Shown here piece by piece: positions 26,012 to 35,541 of a stretch of 64,000 nt of DNA. This DNA is from Paenibacillus terricola (GTDB lineage: Bacteria; Bacillota; Bacilli; Paenibacillales; Paenibacillaceae), in assembly GCF_014779765.1 (NCBI RefSeq), contig NZ_JACXZA010000007.1, positions 186,001-250,000 of the forward strand, written 5' to 3'. The notes under the pieces were generated by a model. That model made no database searches, was not told where the DNA came from, and saw nothing but the letters and a program-made list of their open reading frames with translations. The first letter of the stretch is position 1; each line of letters begins with the position of its first letter. The translations under genes were made by a program, and so were the position numbers.

Positions 26012-27808
26012 TTAGACGTCTGCCGCCCTCTTCTTCGCCGCATCTGCCAGTTTCATCATCTCAACCAACGCGACAGTACAGTCCGCACGATTCACCTTGC
26101 CATCCCGTTCATACCCGTCCCAGATCAAACCCAAAGCTCGCGCCTGCATCTCGCATGCCGCCAAACCCAGCTTCGCTCGTTCCTCCGGCTCATGAAGCGC
26201 GCGCACGATAAAGCTAAGCAGTTCGCTGCCCGTTAAGCCATCATCCGGTCGGAAACGGTCATTCGGCGTCGTTGCTTCATCAATAAGCTCTGCATCCAGT
26301 GCAGCCTGTACGTTCTGCGCGTCAAACTCGTACTTATAAATATCGCAGTATCTACCCTGATAAACCCGCTTCGGCGGAGATTGCGCCGCCTTGAAGAATT
26401 GGAACAGGAACTGTCCACGCGGCAGTTCTGCTTCCGGGTGAAAATATTTCAAGCATGGGTCAAGCAATCCCCTAGCCATCGCTTGCTTTATTCCTGCTAA
26501 TTGCTTAATCCCCGTGCAGTCGACATAGGGCAGCTCGGGCAAGTCGGTCGGCAGAATCGGACGCTCCGGCTTATCTGTTGGCGACACCTGTGTCGGCGGG
26601 CGCAGCGATTCATCCGGGGTCCATGGCGCTGGATCATAATCGTTCATGAGGCTGCACAACGGCTCAATCTGCTGGCGTTTTATTTCCGAGGCAATATATT
26701 GGGCCATCAGCACAGCGCCATAGTCATTCGTATGTGCTGCATCATTGAAATACCCTCCGAGCGCATCGGTCCCCATCTTGCAGAACAACTGGAAGCTGTG
26801 CTCATGCAGATCGATAACAGGCACATGCAGCTCTCTGCCTACCTTGCGGCACGCTTCTGCATGCTCCTCCAGCAGATCATAATAGCTGCCATCCTCATCT
26901 CGACTTGGGATGCGGCTAAGCGAGGTGACAATAACCGGCGTCGCTCCCAACTGCCGCACCTGCTGGATGTACCATCTCAAGTTAGCTGAGTAGCCTGCGT
27001 ATGGTGCAAGGTATCGCCGCTTCTGATCGTTATGACCGAACTGGAACATGAAGATGTCGCCAGGACGAATTCGTTCCGTAATGATCGCCCAGTGCCCATC
27101 GTCTCGGAAGCAGTTGGTCGTCATGCCGCCATGCGCCTGATTATCGACTGCAACGCCATCAAAGTATTGCAGCACATTTTGACCCCAAGAGCCCCCGCTA
27201 ATAATCGGATTGTACGGATAACGTGTATCGTAATCCCCAACAATAGAGTCGCCGCCCAAGAACAGGGTTGGTGCTTCCGAACGCTCAATCGTTACCTCGC
27301 TAAGACGGGCAATATCGCCTACAGTTGTAATGTAGATCGATAGATCGCTTCTCGCCGGCTTCCCGACGACTGGAATGTAGTCGCACACATGCACGTAATA
27401 CCGGTATTCGAACACCTCTCCCGCCGCAACCGTAATGTCCCGTCTTACCATGTTGCGTCTTCCTGTGTAGAGGTTCAGAGAAGTGATGCCCTCATCTCCA
27501 CCATGAATGCGAACCGTTACGGCATAGACGCCTTCTTCAGGGACGGCTGCCCGGAAGCGAAGCGGCAGGCCCGGCTCACGAAGCTCAACCCCATATACCG
27601 TATCAGCAATATCGGCTTCAATCCGACCTTCCGCCGGACGGGGAAGCCATCCGCCATAACCTTTGAACCGATCGGCGGCATTATCTGCTGGGTCCGTCCA
27701 CTCTAGAAGCCCGTACCCGGCCTCCTCGTTATAAATGCTTGCAGCGCCCACTTGAATGCTTCCTTCTTGAACATACTGCTCCGCGAAGCTATACCGTCTG
27801 TTATACAC
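26012..27808 (-). CDS. Rhamnogalacturonan acetylesterase (CE12, SGNH) with C-terminal SLH-like region
   Basis: A 598-residue protein. An N-terminal beta-rich module (about 1-170) precedes an SGNH esterase domain (about 175-410). The latter has GGDSIVGD (nucleophile Ser), NQAHGGMTT, FQFGHNDQK and the Asp-His pair in FNDAAHTNDYG, the layout of RhgT/YesT enzymes that deacetylate rhamnogalacturonan. The last 160 residues resemble degenerate S-layer homology units (GRYCDIY, FRPDDGLTGSELLSFIV). There is no signal peptide. The GTG start has GAAGGGAG upstream. It is the last gene of the polysaccharide locus. Confidence 0.85.
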   Translation of the reverse strand: MYNRRYSFAEQYVQEGSIQVGAASIYNEEAGYGLLEWTDPADNAADRFKGYGGWLPRPAEGRIEADIADTVYGVELREPGLPLRFRAAVPEEGVYAVTVRIHGGDEGITSLNLYTGRRNMVRRDITVAAGEVFEYRYYVHVCDYIPVVGKPARSDLSIYITTVGDIARLSEVTIERSEAPTLFLGGDSIVGDYDTRYPYNPIISGGSWGQNVLQYFDGVAVDNQAHGGMTTNCFRDDGHWAIITERIRPGDIFMFQFGHNDQKRRYLAPYAGYSANLRWYIQQVRQLGATPVIVTSLSRIPSRDEDGSYYDLLEEHAEACRKVGRELHVPVIDLHEHSFQLFCKMGTDALGGYFNDAAHTNDYGAVLMAQYIASEIKRQQIEPLCSLMNDYDPAPWTPDESLRPPTQVSPTDKPERPILPTDLPELPYVDCTGIKQLAGIKQAMARGLLDPCLKYFHPEAELPRGQFLFQFFKAAQSPPKRVYQGRYCDIYKYEFDAQNVQAALDAELIDEATTPNDRFRPDDGLTGSELLSFIVRALHEPEERAKLGLAACEMQARALGLIWDGYERDGKVNRADCTVALVEMMKLADAAKKRAADV

Positions 27809-27847
27809 GCCGAATGCTCCCTTCTCGATCCTAATCTCATTACAAAA

Positions 27848-27878
27848 TGACGCTTACCCCTCTTGGAAGTAAGCGCCA
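27848..27878 (-). terminator. Hairpin between GH105 and CE12 genes
   Basis: CGCTTAC pairs with GTAAGCG around an 11-base loop, followed on the minus strand by ATTTTG. It may be a leaky terminator that lowers esterase expression. Confidence 0.5.
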
Positions 27879-27900
27879 CCTGATCTCTCCTATTAAATAA

Positions 27901-28932
27901 CTAGATAACTTCCAATACAGCTGTGAGCTGTGCCAATGCCAAGCCTTGGCCCCAGCCTTGCGCCCATTTCCTATCGATGTTCAGATAACCCTCTATATCT
28001 TTCATGACGGCGGTTCCACCCGATACGTTCTGAACCCGTCCATTGCTTGCAATGTTTGCGATAACGCCGTCCAATGCCTTCTGTACATACTTCGAATGCA
28101 TCGGGTTATGCTGCGTAACCATCGCTGCGCAGATACCGGCAGTCGCCGACACTTCGCCGTACGCATCCGGATAATCGAGCACGGTTCCCCACAGCCCGTC
28201 TTCCTTCTGCAGCTTCTTAATCGCCGCAAGCTGATCACGCAATGCGCTCCAGATGTGCATCATTGGCGGATACAGGTAAGCTTCCGGCAGTATTCTTGCC
28301 GCACGGGACATCGTATAAGCAGCCCATGCATTCGCACGTGCCCAATACATACCCGACATATGATCCTTATTAATATTATTATAACCGTGATACCACAGGC
28401 CCGTGTTCTCGTCCTGCAAGTAGTTGATATGCCAGAAGAATTGATGCAACGCATCGTCAACAAGCGGCTTCTCCTTCAGCATAATGCCTACGCGCAGCAA
28501 GAAGTATGCGGCCATGAACAGCGTGTCCGCCCATGCTTGCTCAGGGAAGTCGTTGTTCGCCGATACCGTATGCTGGAGCACGCGGTCGCCGAAGCGAAGA
28601 GCGTCGTTGCGAAGATAATCAACCTTGCTCATGATCAGATCCAGATACTTCTGATCACCTGTCTGTTGATACAGTGTAATGAGCATATGGCCCATTGCAC
28701 ATGTATTCACTGTCCATACAGGCAGACCAACCTCGATATATTCGTCCACCCATTCCTTCATCCGATTGAGATAAGCCTGCTCACCCGTTACTTCGAACGC
28801 GCGGCTGACACCATAGAATGCAACGCCGCCTGGCCAGTCCCATGTGAGATCCATACCGAACGTGTACTCTACCACTTGATCGATCAGCTGCTTCAATTCC
28901 GTCTGAGAGGCCGTTATCTTCATGTCTTCCAT
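27901..28932 (-). CDS. GH105 unsaturated rhamnogalacturonyl hydrolase
   Basis: A 343-residue (alpha/alpha)6-barrel hydrolase of the YteR/YesR type, which hydrates and cleaves the unsaturated uronic acid left by pectate or rhamnogalacturonan lyases. Characteristic stretches are DWPGGVAFYGVSRAFE near the start, AWADTLFMAAYFLLRVG in the middle and YWARANAWAAYTMSRA. It is cytoplasmic, which fits uptake of oligosaccharides by the ABC importer encoded just upstream. A hairpin separates it from the importer genes. Confidence 0.88.
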   Translation of the reverse strand: MEDMKITASQTELKQLIDQVVEYTFGMDLTWDWPGGVAFYGVSRAFEVTGEQAYLNRMKEWVDEYIEVGLPVWTVNTCAMGHMLITLYQQTGDQKYLDLIMSKVDYLRNDALRFGDRVLQHTVSANNDFPEQAWADTLFMAAYFLLRVGIMLKEKPLVDDALHQFFWHINYLQDENTGLWYHGYNNINKDHMSGMYWARANAWAAYTMSRAARILPEAYLYPPMMHIWSALRDQLAAIKKLQKEDGLWGTVLDYPDAYGEVSATAGICAAMVTQHNPMHSKYVQKALDGVIANIASNGRVQNVSGGTAVMKDIEGYLNIDRKWAQGWGQGLALAQLTAVLEVI

Positions 28933-28944
28933 TCTCCTCCAAGT

Positions 28945-28976
28945 CCCGAAGCCCCAGCTATTCGCCGGGGCTCGGG
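28945..28976 (-). terminator. Intercistronic hairpin after the solute-binding protein gene
   Basis: CCCGAAGCCCC pairs with GGGGCTCGGG. No T-run follows, so it is more likely a stabiliser of the abundant binding-protein transcript than a full terminator. Confidence 0.55.
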
Positions 28977-28994
28977 TGTCTGTTTAGTTATAGA

Positions 28995-30653
28995 TTAGCT
29001 GTATTGACCAGCATCGATTGCTTTTTGTTTCTCGTCGAGAATTTCTTGGTAGCCTGCATCGAGGTACGTTTTCTTCGCTGCTTCATACGTTTTGTCGAAG
29101 TCTTCCGGCTTGGACAGTGCAACCTTCACGTACAGCTCTTGGAAGAGCGCGTTCAGATCGGCTTTGTACTCGTTTACTTTCTCCAGTACAACGCTGAACA
29201 TTGGATCCGGCGTGCGGTATTCTGCAGTCTCATCGTAGTACTTGAACAGTTGATCTACCAGGCTTTCATAGCCGGCAGGCGCCCATTGACGAGCAAGAGC
29301 CTTACGAGTTGTAGCTTGATCTGCATATTGCGCGCTTTCCGTTACAAGTGCCCAGTAGTCTTTGTTGTTGTTTTGCGACAGTGCGGACTCGCCTTTGAAG
29401 TCAGCGTTCTTAACTGCAATGCCATCTGCATCAAGCGTATAGTTCTGGCCTTCTACACCGTTCTGCAAGAAGAACAGGTTAGCTGGCTGGCTCATCCACT
29501 CCAGGTACATCCACAGTGCTGCACGCTCTTGCGGCGTCGACTCATAGTTTACGCCCATGATGAAGCCGAATGGCCAGTAAGCACGGCCTTGTGGTTTCGA
29601 ACCTTCAGGCACGCCTGCGCCAGGAGGCACGATTGCGAATTCTGCGCCTGGGTTGTTAGCAAGCGTTGCAGCGATAACGTCAGTGTTGCTTGCAAGATAG
29701 AGACCATACGTACCCGTTTTGCCTGCAACGAATTCAGCTTTGATCTTCGCGTCGTCGGAACGCAGGTAGAACTCTTTGTCGATCAAACCTTTGTTGTACA
29801 GCGTGTTCAGGTTGCGCAGATATTTCTCAGTAGCTGGCGTCGTCAGATCCGCTACGCCCAGATCGGAGTAAAGCGCATGCTCCTTGTCATCCATTGGGAA
29901 GTCACGGAATGCATAGTTGAACGTGTAGTTGTTCGCTTTCAATGCTTCAGCGCCCACGCCAAGACCTGCGTCTTTCCACTTCTGCAGCATGTCATTGTAT
30001 TTCTCGAGGGAAGTCAGGTCTTCGACCTTCATGCCCACTTTCTCAACCCAGTCCTTACGGATCAGCGAAGTTGCGTTATCAATAGCCGGACGAGCAGCGA
30101 ATACGAATGCATTCTTGCCGTCTACTTTACCGTATTTCTCGATCGTCTCGCTCATGTTCTTCCAGTATGTTGGTGCATAGTTCTCAATCTCTTTGTAATC
30201 CAGGTCTTGCATAACTTCTTCGCTGTAGTATGCAAGCGCTTGCGGCATATCGTAGTGGAAGATGAGGTCCGGTGCTTTGTGAGCAGCAAGCAATTGCTCG
30301 AAGTCCTGTACTTCATTGCCGCGTGCGATTGCCGTGAATTTCACGTTGATGTTGTACTTGTCGCCGAATTCCTTCTGAATGTAGCGTGTATAGTAGTTAT
30401 CTGTAACGTTCCAGCCTTCGAACGCACGCTCATAGACTGGGATATTAAGTTCTACTTTCTCGGGGAAACCTTTCGAATAGTCTGGGAATGCGCCTTCTTT
30501 AGTCGTGTCCGTAGGTGTCGTTGTCGAGTTGTCTGTCGTCGGAGCCTTGTCGTCGGTTTTCTTGTCATCCGAGCCGCTGTTCGAGCAGCCTGCGATAAGA
30601 CCCATTACTACCAGAGAAGACAACAACATAGTGCCAAATCTCTTTTTCGCCAT
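28995..30653 (-). CDS. ABC transporter extracellular solute-binding lipoprotein (LplA/YtcQ type)
   Basis: A 552-residue lipoprotein. The signal ends at the lipobox LIAGC near residue 23, followed by an Asp/Thr-rich linker. The mature part has the family features EQLLAAHKAPDLIFHYD and PFGFIMGVNYESTPQERAALWMYLEWM. It belongs to the large family-1 binding proteins that deliver oligosaccharides to LplB/LplC permeases, here probably unsaturated rhamnogalacturonan fragments. No ATPase gene lies in the locus, so a shared MsmX-type ATPase encoded elsewhere is expected. Confidence 0.9.
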   Translation of the reverse strand: MAKKRFGTMLLSSLVVMGLIAGCSNSGSDDKKTDDKAPTTDNSTTTPTDTTKEGAFPDYSKGFPEKVELNIPVYERAFEGWNVTDNYYTRYIQKEFGDKYNINVKFTAIARGNEVQDFEQLLAAHKAPDLIFHYDMPQALAYYSEEVMQDLDYKEIENYAPTYWKNMSETIEKYGKVDGKNAFVFAARPAIDNATSLIRKDWVEKVGMKVEDLTSLEKYNDMLQKWKDAGLGVGAEALKANNYTFNYAFRDFPMDDKEHALYSDLGVADLTTPATEKYLRNLNTLYNKGLIDKEFYLRSDDAKIKAEFVAGKTGTYGLYLASNTDVIAATLANNPGAEFAIVPPGAGVPEGSKPQGRAYWPFGFIMGVNYESTPQERAALWMYLEWMSQPANLFFLQNGVEGQNYTLDADGIAVKNADFKGESALSQNNNKDYWALVTESAQYADQATTRKALARQWAPAGYESLVDQLFKYYDETAEYRTPDPMFSVVLEKVNEYKADLNALFQELYVKVALSKPEDFDKTYEAAKKTYLDAGYQEILDEKQKAIDAGQYS

Positions 30654-30690
30654 TGCTTATTACCCCCATCAGTCATTTTGTGATACTTCG

Positions 30691-31590
30691 TTACTCTTTT
30701 ACTGCACCTAACATTTGGCCTTGAACAAAGTACTTCTGGATGAAAGGATATATACACAAAATCGGCAGCGTTGCGAATACAACGCACGACGCTTTCAGCA
30801 CCTCAGGGTTACTGAGCGATACCGATGATGCTTCGAGTTGGAAGCTTTCAGACGATTGAATGACCAGGTAGTACAGCTTCAATTGGAGCGGACGCAGGTC
30901 TACATTCTGTTTGATGTAGAACAAGGAGTCCTGATAAGCATTCCAGCGGCCAGCCGCATAGAACAACGACAACGTTGCCATAATGGGCTTGGACAGCGGG
31001 AGAACGACGCTCCATAGAATACGGAAGTGGTTCGCGCCGTCGATCCTCGCAGCCTCTTCAAGGCTGATTGGTATACCGGTCTGGAGCGCGGTCTTCATAA
31101 TCAGCAAGTTAAAGGAACTGAATGCGAGCGGCAGAATGAGCGCCCACAGCGTATCCATCATGCCAAGATTGTTAATCAGCATGTACTCCGGGATAATGCC
31201 CCCGCTGAAGAGCATCGGGAACAAGAAGATAAGTGTCAGTACCGAGCGGCCCTTCAGTTGACCACGAGATAGTGGATAAGCCGCGAAGATCGTAATGATC
31301 ATGCCTAGAATCGTGAATAATACGGTAACGATAACGGATATATACAAGGAACGCAGAATGCTTTTATCTTGGAAAATCTTCTCGTAAGCCCCAAAGGTGA
31401 ATCCTCTTGGCCACAGCGTTACTTTATTCGCAATAACGAATGCGTCCGCGCTGAACGACTTCGCAATAACGTGCACGAACGGCAGCAAGCAAGCTAGCGA
31501 CACGAGGATGATAACGAGGCGAATTACAACATCCCAGATGTCAAAACGCTGTTTATTATGCATGGCAACAGTGCCAGTGGATGCTTTCAT
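30691..31590 (-). CDS. ABC transporter permease (LplC/YtcP type)
   Basis: A 299-residue permease with six predicted helices and the binding-protein-dependent transport signature EEAARIDGANHFRILWSVVLPLSKP (EAA loop), which contacts the ATPase. It pairs with the permease 14 bases upstream and the lipoprotein 37 bases downstream. Confidence 0.92.
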   Translation of the reverse strand: MKASTGTVAMHNKQRFDIWDVVIRLVIILVSLACLLPFVHVIAKSFSADAFVIANKVTLWPRGFTFGAYEKIFQDKSILRSLYISVIVTVLFTILGMIITIFAAYPLSRGQLKGRSVLTLIFLFPMLFSGGIIPEYMLINNLGMMDTLWALILPLAFSSFNLLIMKTALQTGIPISLEEAARIDGANHFRILWSVVLPLSKPIMATLSLFYAAGRWNAYQDSLFYIKQNVDLRPLQLKLYYLVIQSSESFQLEASSVSLSNPEVLKASCVVFATLPILCIYPFIQKYFVQGQMLGAVKE

Positions 31591-31604
31591 GGTGCGCCCC
31601 CTCT

Positions 31605-32570
31605 CTAGAAAATCCCATCGTCGCCAAGCTTCTTGGCTACTCGGTTAGCAATCAGTACAAGTGCAAATCCAATGACAGCTTGGAACAAACCAACTGCTGT
31701 CGCGCGGCTAATGTTGCCGGACTCAATACCCCAACGATAGACGAGTACCGGAATCGTAGTCGTGTATTCGGTGGTAGCCTTGTTCGTAAGCGCGTAGATC
31801 CGTTCGAACGAGCCGTCCATGACTTTACCCAAGTTCAGGATAAGCAGCGTTACAATCGTCATTCGGATCGAAGGCAGCGTGACGTTCCACATCTTTCTCC
31901 AGCGGCCTGCGCCATCAACGGTTGCGGCCTCGTAGAGATCCGGGTTAATGCTGCTTATGGAAGCGAGATAAATGATCGTTCCCCATCCCATGCTCTGCCA
32001 TACCCCGATAGCCAAGTAACTGAACAGCCAGTGGGTATCTTCTTGCAGGAACGGAACACGATTGAGGCCCATTGACTCAAGGACATTATTGACTGCGCCG
32101 CTTCCCTGGCTCAGGAGCTGATAAGCAAGCGCCCCGATAATAACCCAGGAGAAGAAGTGCGGCAGATACAAGAATGTTTGATTGATCTTCTTGAATCGAG
32201 CGCTCTTGATCTCACTTAATAGTAATGCGAGTACGATCGGCATCGTAAAGCTGAACAACAGATCGAGACTATTCAGCATCAATGTATTACGTACAGCGCG
32301 AGCGAAGTCAGGTTTGTCGAAGACTTCTCTAAACATCTGGAATCCGACCCAGTCGCTGCCCCAGAAGCCCTTGGCGATCTTATACTTCTTGAATGCCAGG
32401 ACAAGACCAAACATTGGCGTGTACTTGAATAGTAATACGAAGGATAACGGAACGACTAATAGTAAGTACAGCTGCCAATCTTGGCGAAGAGCGTGCATCC
32501 ATCCAGTGCTCTTTTGTTTTTTTGGTAGTAAAACGTTTTCATGTTTTAGTGAAGCGCTTTCAACTTTCAC
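31605..32570 (-). CDS. ABC transporter permease (LplB/YteP type)
   Basis: A 321-residue permease with six helices. The EAA loop is LYEAATVDGAGRWRKMWNVTLPSI. It is the first gene of the importer operon; the promoter should lie in 32571-32886, where copies of TCATTTTTGA occur. GAGGAGGGTGAGA provides the ribosome binding site. Confidence 0.92.
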   Translation of the reverse strand: MKVESASLKHENVLLPKKQKSTGWMHALRQDWQLYLLLVVPLSFVLLFKYTPMFGLVLAFKKYKIAKGFWGSDWVGFQMFREVFDKPDFARAVRNTLMLNSLDLLFSFTMPIVLALLLSEIKSARFKKINQTFLYLPHFFSWVIIGALAYQLLSQGSGAVNNVLESMGLNRVPFLQEDTHWLFSYLAIGVWQSMGWGTIIYLASISSINPDLYEAATVDGAGRWRKMWNVTLPSIRMTIVTLLILNLGKVMDGSFERIYALTNKATTEYTTTIPVLVYRWGIESGNISRATAVGLFQAVIGFALVLIANRVAKKLGDDGIF

Positions 32571-32886
32571 AGTCTCACCCTCCTCTTACAGTAGACCTCC
32601 CGATGACTGAATGCATGTGTTCAGACGATGGTGGGCTATGTCTGCATCATACCCTCCATTGCTCGCAATCGTAAATCATGAGTATTGATTTGAGCTATCA
32701 TTTTTGATTTTGCCGCGCCACTACGCGGTTTGTGGCCCTGCTGACAATCATGTTTCGCCGGCAGAACAAGAGATGATTATCATTTTTGACTAGCATATAA
32801 GAACAATAAAGCTGTCCCCCACGGCCGCGACGGACCAGAGGAACAGCTTCATTTTTGATCATAATTAGATTCGTTGTTCTGTTCGA
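32571..32886. promoter_or_regulatory. Control region of the rhamnogalacturonan operon with three TCATTTTTGA repeats
   Basis: Identical 10-base TCATTTTTGA copies lie at 32698-32707, 32780-32789 and 32849-32858, all in the same orientation. The first two are preceded by TAT or ATTAT. They are candidate binding sites for the AraC-type regulator encoded next door. A hairpin at 32809-32849 (AAGCTGTCCCC/GGAACAGCTT), followed by TTTATTG on the minus strand, would end the regulator transcript. No gene is visible here. Confidence 0.5.
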
Positions 32887-35157
32887 TTATGCACCAGTCG
32901 ACTTCAAGGCCTTATAACTGCTCGGAGGCATACCCTCATACTTGCGGAAGAAACGATTGAAACTTTGTACATTCGCATAGCCGACCTCAGCAGCGATCTG
33001 CGTCATGCTAAGATTCGACTCCAGCAGCAGCTGCTTCGCCTTCTCAATTCGAAGGGAGTTCGTATAGTCGATTAAGCTCTTGCCGGTGAGCTCCATAACG
33101 ATTTTGCGCATGTAGGAATAACTGATGCCGATTTCCTTCGCCATATCCTCGAATACGATCTCTTCGCAATAATGCTCCTCGAGGTAACGAGTGATTCGCT
33201 CCCCGTAATTCGCTTCACCCGAGCTGCGTTCCAGATATTGAATAATATCTCCAAAGAACTCATGCAAATACTCGTCGAGTTCATCCAGCGTATCTCTGGT
33301 TGCAATAGCGGAGTAAATATTGCGCCGACCCGCGAATATACGTGACGTACTCACGTTATTCTCACGAAGATGCTTGATCGTAACGCCAAGGATCTGGTTG
33401 TAAATGAACATAATGTTGTCGTACGAGATATATTCGACCGATTGAATTTCATCGCGAATAAGCCCCAGCTCTTTGATAATGCTATCGAGATCGCCGTTAT
33501 CCAAGAAATTCAGAATTCGACGCTCGCTGTTCGCCGGGTAAATATATTTGCCGGTCTGGTCGGCATCCTGCTTCCAGTACGTAATGCCCCCGCTGCCGCC
33601 GATCATCCGATGCTTAATAACCTCCATCGCTTCCACGACGCGGTCAGGGATCATCTCGATCGAATCGGCCTGGCTGCTTACCCCGATGGTCACCGAATGG
33701 CCCAACACCTCCGCTGCCATATCGCGAATGGAAGCAAGCGCCTCATGGACCGACTTCGCGCCATTCTCTGCCTCTTCCGCGTCATAGTTAATAATCATGA
33801 CAAAGCAGCCTTCGCCCTGATAAACCGTACGCACATGAATGCCTTCCGGGAACAGACTATTGCACTGCGGGACAAGGACATACCGATGGTATTGGCGCGT
33901 TTCGGGATTCATGTGACTGACATACCGTCTGTAACGGTCAATCGACATAATCGCCGTCATGTAATAGTGCTCAGGGAACAGCCCCTCGACCTGCCTCGTC
34001 ACTTCGCCCTTCAGCAAATGATGAACAGCAAGATTACGTGTATCTTGCTCCCGTTCCCGAAGCAGACGAGTCAGCCCCTCCTCTTCCTCCTGCATCCGTT
34101 GGAATGCCGCATCAAGGAAGACAAGCTCATTCTTCTTCGTAATGCCCAGATTGCTCCGAGCACGAACCGCTCTAACCAGCTCGCGCAACGGCTTGGACAG
34201 CCAAGTCGAGAGAACAATGGTCAGAAGCGCCCCCGCGAACACAATAACGATCGTAAGTAAGATAATATTGCGTTGAATCGAATGCGTCTTGGTCATAAGC
34301 TCGTCCATCGAATACACATTCACGTTCAGCCAATTGTATTGGCTCGCTGATCGCGACCATGTATAGATTAAACGCTCTCCGTCAAGCTCATGATAAGCGT
34401 ACCCTTCCTTCTTGCCGCTATCCAAGACCTCCTGAATATAAGGCTGATCCTTGCCGGAAGTGAACAACAGGCTCTTATCTTCGTTCGAAATAATCGTGCC
34501 GTCTGCCTCCATCAGCATATAGCTATGCTTTCCCGGTTCAGAAGTACGCAAATACTGGCTGATTCGATCTTCTTCCAAATTAACGACGATCGTGCCTTTG
34601 GTCGTAGTCGACAAACGGTTCAATGGCAGGACGTATGTGACAACGTTCTTACCATTGGCCAGCTTGCGCGGAAACCAGACGCCGCTGATCCCCCTTCTTC
34701 CTTCCAACGCTGTACTTAACCATTCCATCGATTCATAACGACTAAGCGACGTTATCCCTTTGTCAGACGAGACCACATAATCCGACCCATCCAGGTAGAA
34801 ATAAGAAGAGTATATGCCATCCTGTCGGTTCTTCAGATTGTTCAGCTCGTTCAAGACGACCTGCGTACTGGCAATATTCACATATTGGCTATTTAATTCT
34901 TCCAATGTCTCAAAGTTGCGAACCCGATCGAACACCTTCGTCGCCGCGAGGTGCACGACATCCTGTGCCAAGCTGTTCAGAGCCGTCTCGTTCAGTCTGC
35001 GATTCGCATTAAGTCCCGCGAGCGTCGACTCCGCAATCGCACTCTCCGAATGCTTCAGAATCTGTGTGCCGCTGTACCAGGTCAGGATCGAAATCGGTAC
35101 AGCCATTACACAAAACATGATGAGCGTCAGCTGCAGCATGATGGGAAATCGTTTCAT
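32887..35157 (-). CDS. AraC family membrane-bound sensor-regulator (YesS/RhgR-like)
   Basis: A 756-residue one-component regulator. An N-terminal membrane helix (about 7-30), an extracellular Cache-like sensor (about 35-280), a second helix with HAMP-like linker (about 285-350), a central domain, and two AraC helix-turn-helix motifs at the C-terminus (IVFEDMAKEIGISYSYMRKI, then MTQIAAEVGYANVQSFNRFFRKYEGM). This plan matches the B. subtilis rhamnogalacturonan regulator YesS/RhgR. GAGAGGAGAGG before the ATG at 35157 sets the start. It should activate the adjacent importer and enzyme operon. Confidence 0.88.
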   Translation of the reverse strand: MKRFPIMLQLTLIMFCVMAVPISILTWYSGTQILKHSESAIAESTLAGLNANRRLNETALNSLAQDVVHLAATKVFDRVRNFETLEELNSQYVNIASTQVVLNELNNLKNRQDGIYSSYFYLDGSDYVVSSDKGITSLSRYESMEWLSTALEGRRGISGVWFPRKLANGKNVVTYVLPLNRLSTTTKGTIVVNLEEDRISQYLRTSEPGKHSYMLMEADGTIISNEDKSLLFTSGKDQPYIQEVLDSGKKEGYAYHELDGERLIYTWSRSASQYNWLNVNVYSMDELMTKTHSIQRNIILLTIVIVFAGALLTIVLSTWLSKPLRELVRAVRARSNLGITKKNELVFLDAAFQRMQEEEEGLTRLLREREQDTRNLAVHHLLKGEVTRQVEGLFPEHYYMTAIMSIDRYRRYVSHMNPETRQYHRYVLVPQCNSLFPEGIHVRTVYQGEGCFVMIINYDAEEAENGAKSVHEALASIRDMAAEVLGHSVTIGVSSQADSIEMIPDRVVEAMEVIKHRMIGGSGGITYWKQDADQTGKYIYPANSERRILNFLDNGDLDSIIKELGLIRDEIQSVEYISYDNIMFIYNQILGVTIKHLRENNVSTSRIFAGRRNIYSAIATRDTLDELDEYLHEFFGDIIQYLERSSGEANYGERITRYLEEHYCEEIVFEDMAKEIGISYSYMRKIVMELTGKSLIDYTNSLRIEKAKQLLLESNLSMTQIAAEVGYANVQSFNRFFRKYEGMPPSSYKALKSTGA

Positions 35158-35220
35158 TCTGCCTCTCCTCTCTTCACCGGCCCAATCGCCCAGCCGATGA
35201 ATTAACATTAACGCTAATCA

Positions 35221-35234
35221 AGATAGCGCTTACA
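35221..35234 (-). promoter_or_regulatory. CcpA cre site upstream of the AraC-type regulator
   Basis: On the minus strand the sequence is TGTAAGCGCTATCT, matching the cre consensus TGWAANCGNTNWCA at 13 of 14 positions. It lies 64 bases before the regulator start, fitting glucose repression of the whole locus. Confidence 0.6.
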
Positions 35235-35541
35235 AAAATAGATCTGCAGCCTCTTACTATGTTCGAACCCTGTCTCGGTCTTATGTCGAATGGTGCTCAT
35301 GTTCAGTTCATCAATGTGATAAAAGACTACGTCCTACAATTTTATGGCTTCTTGATCGACTATTCAAGTTCAAAAATACGGGTATAAAAGCATTTTGTCG
35401 CTAATCCGCTTCCATTTAATCCTGATAAATCCATTTAACTCAAGCATATCTGGGACTCCTATCGTTTGAACTTATAAAACAAATAAAGCCTACGACCCGC
35501 CCTTAGGAGCAGCCATAAGCCTTATTTGCACATGCGTCAGG
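35235..35541. other. Intergenic region without a gene
   Basis: About 300 A+T-rich bases between divergent-tail neighbours. It holds the upstream part of the regulator promoter and, at 35482-35526, a hairpin with AATAAAGCCTA/TAAGCCTTATT (two G-U pairs) that probably terminates the membrane-protein gene. Nothing else was seen. Confidence 0.5.

Noticed and set aside
29004-30683. 559-codon + strand frame opposite the solute-binding protein gene
   Set aside because: The minus-strand protein has a signal peptide, lipobox and family motifs. The antisense frame has odd composition (Val/Cys/Phe-rich) and no ribosome binding site or domain.
32549-32562. cre-like TGAAAGCGCTTCAC near the start of the first permease gene
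   Set aside because: It is one base short of the consensus spacing and lies within coding sequence, so it is weaker than the sites at 35221 and 63283.
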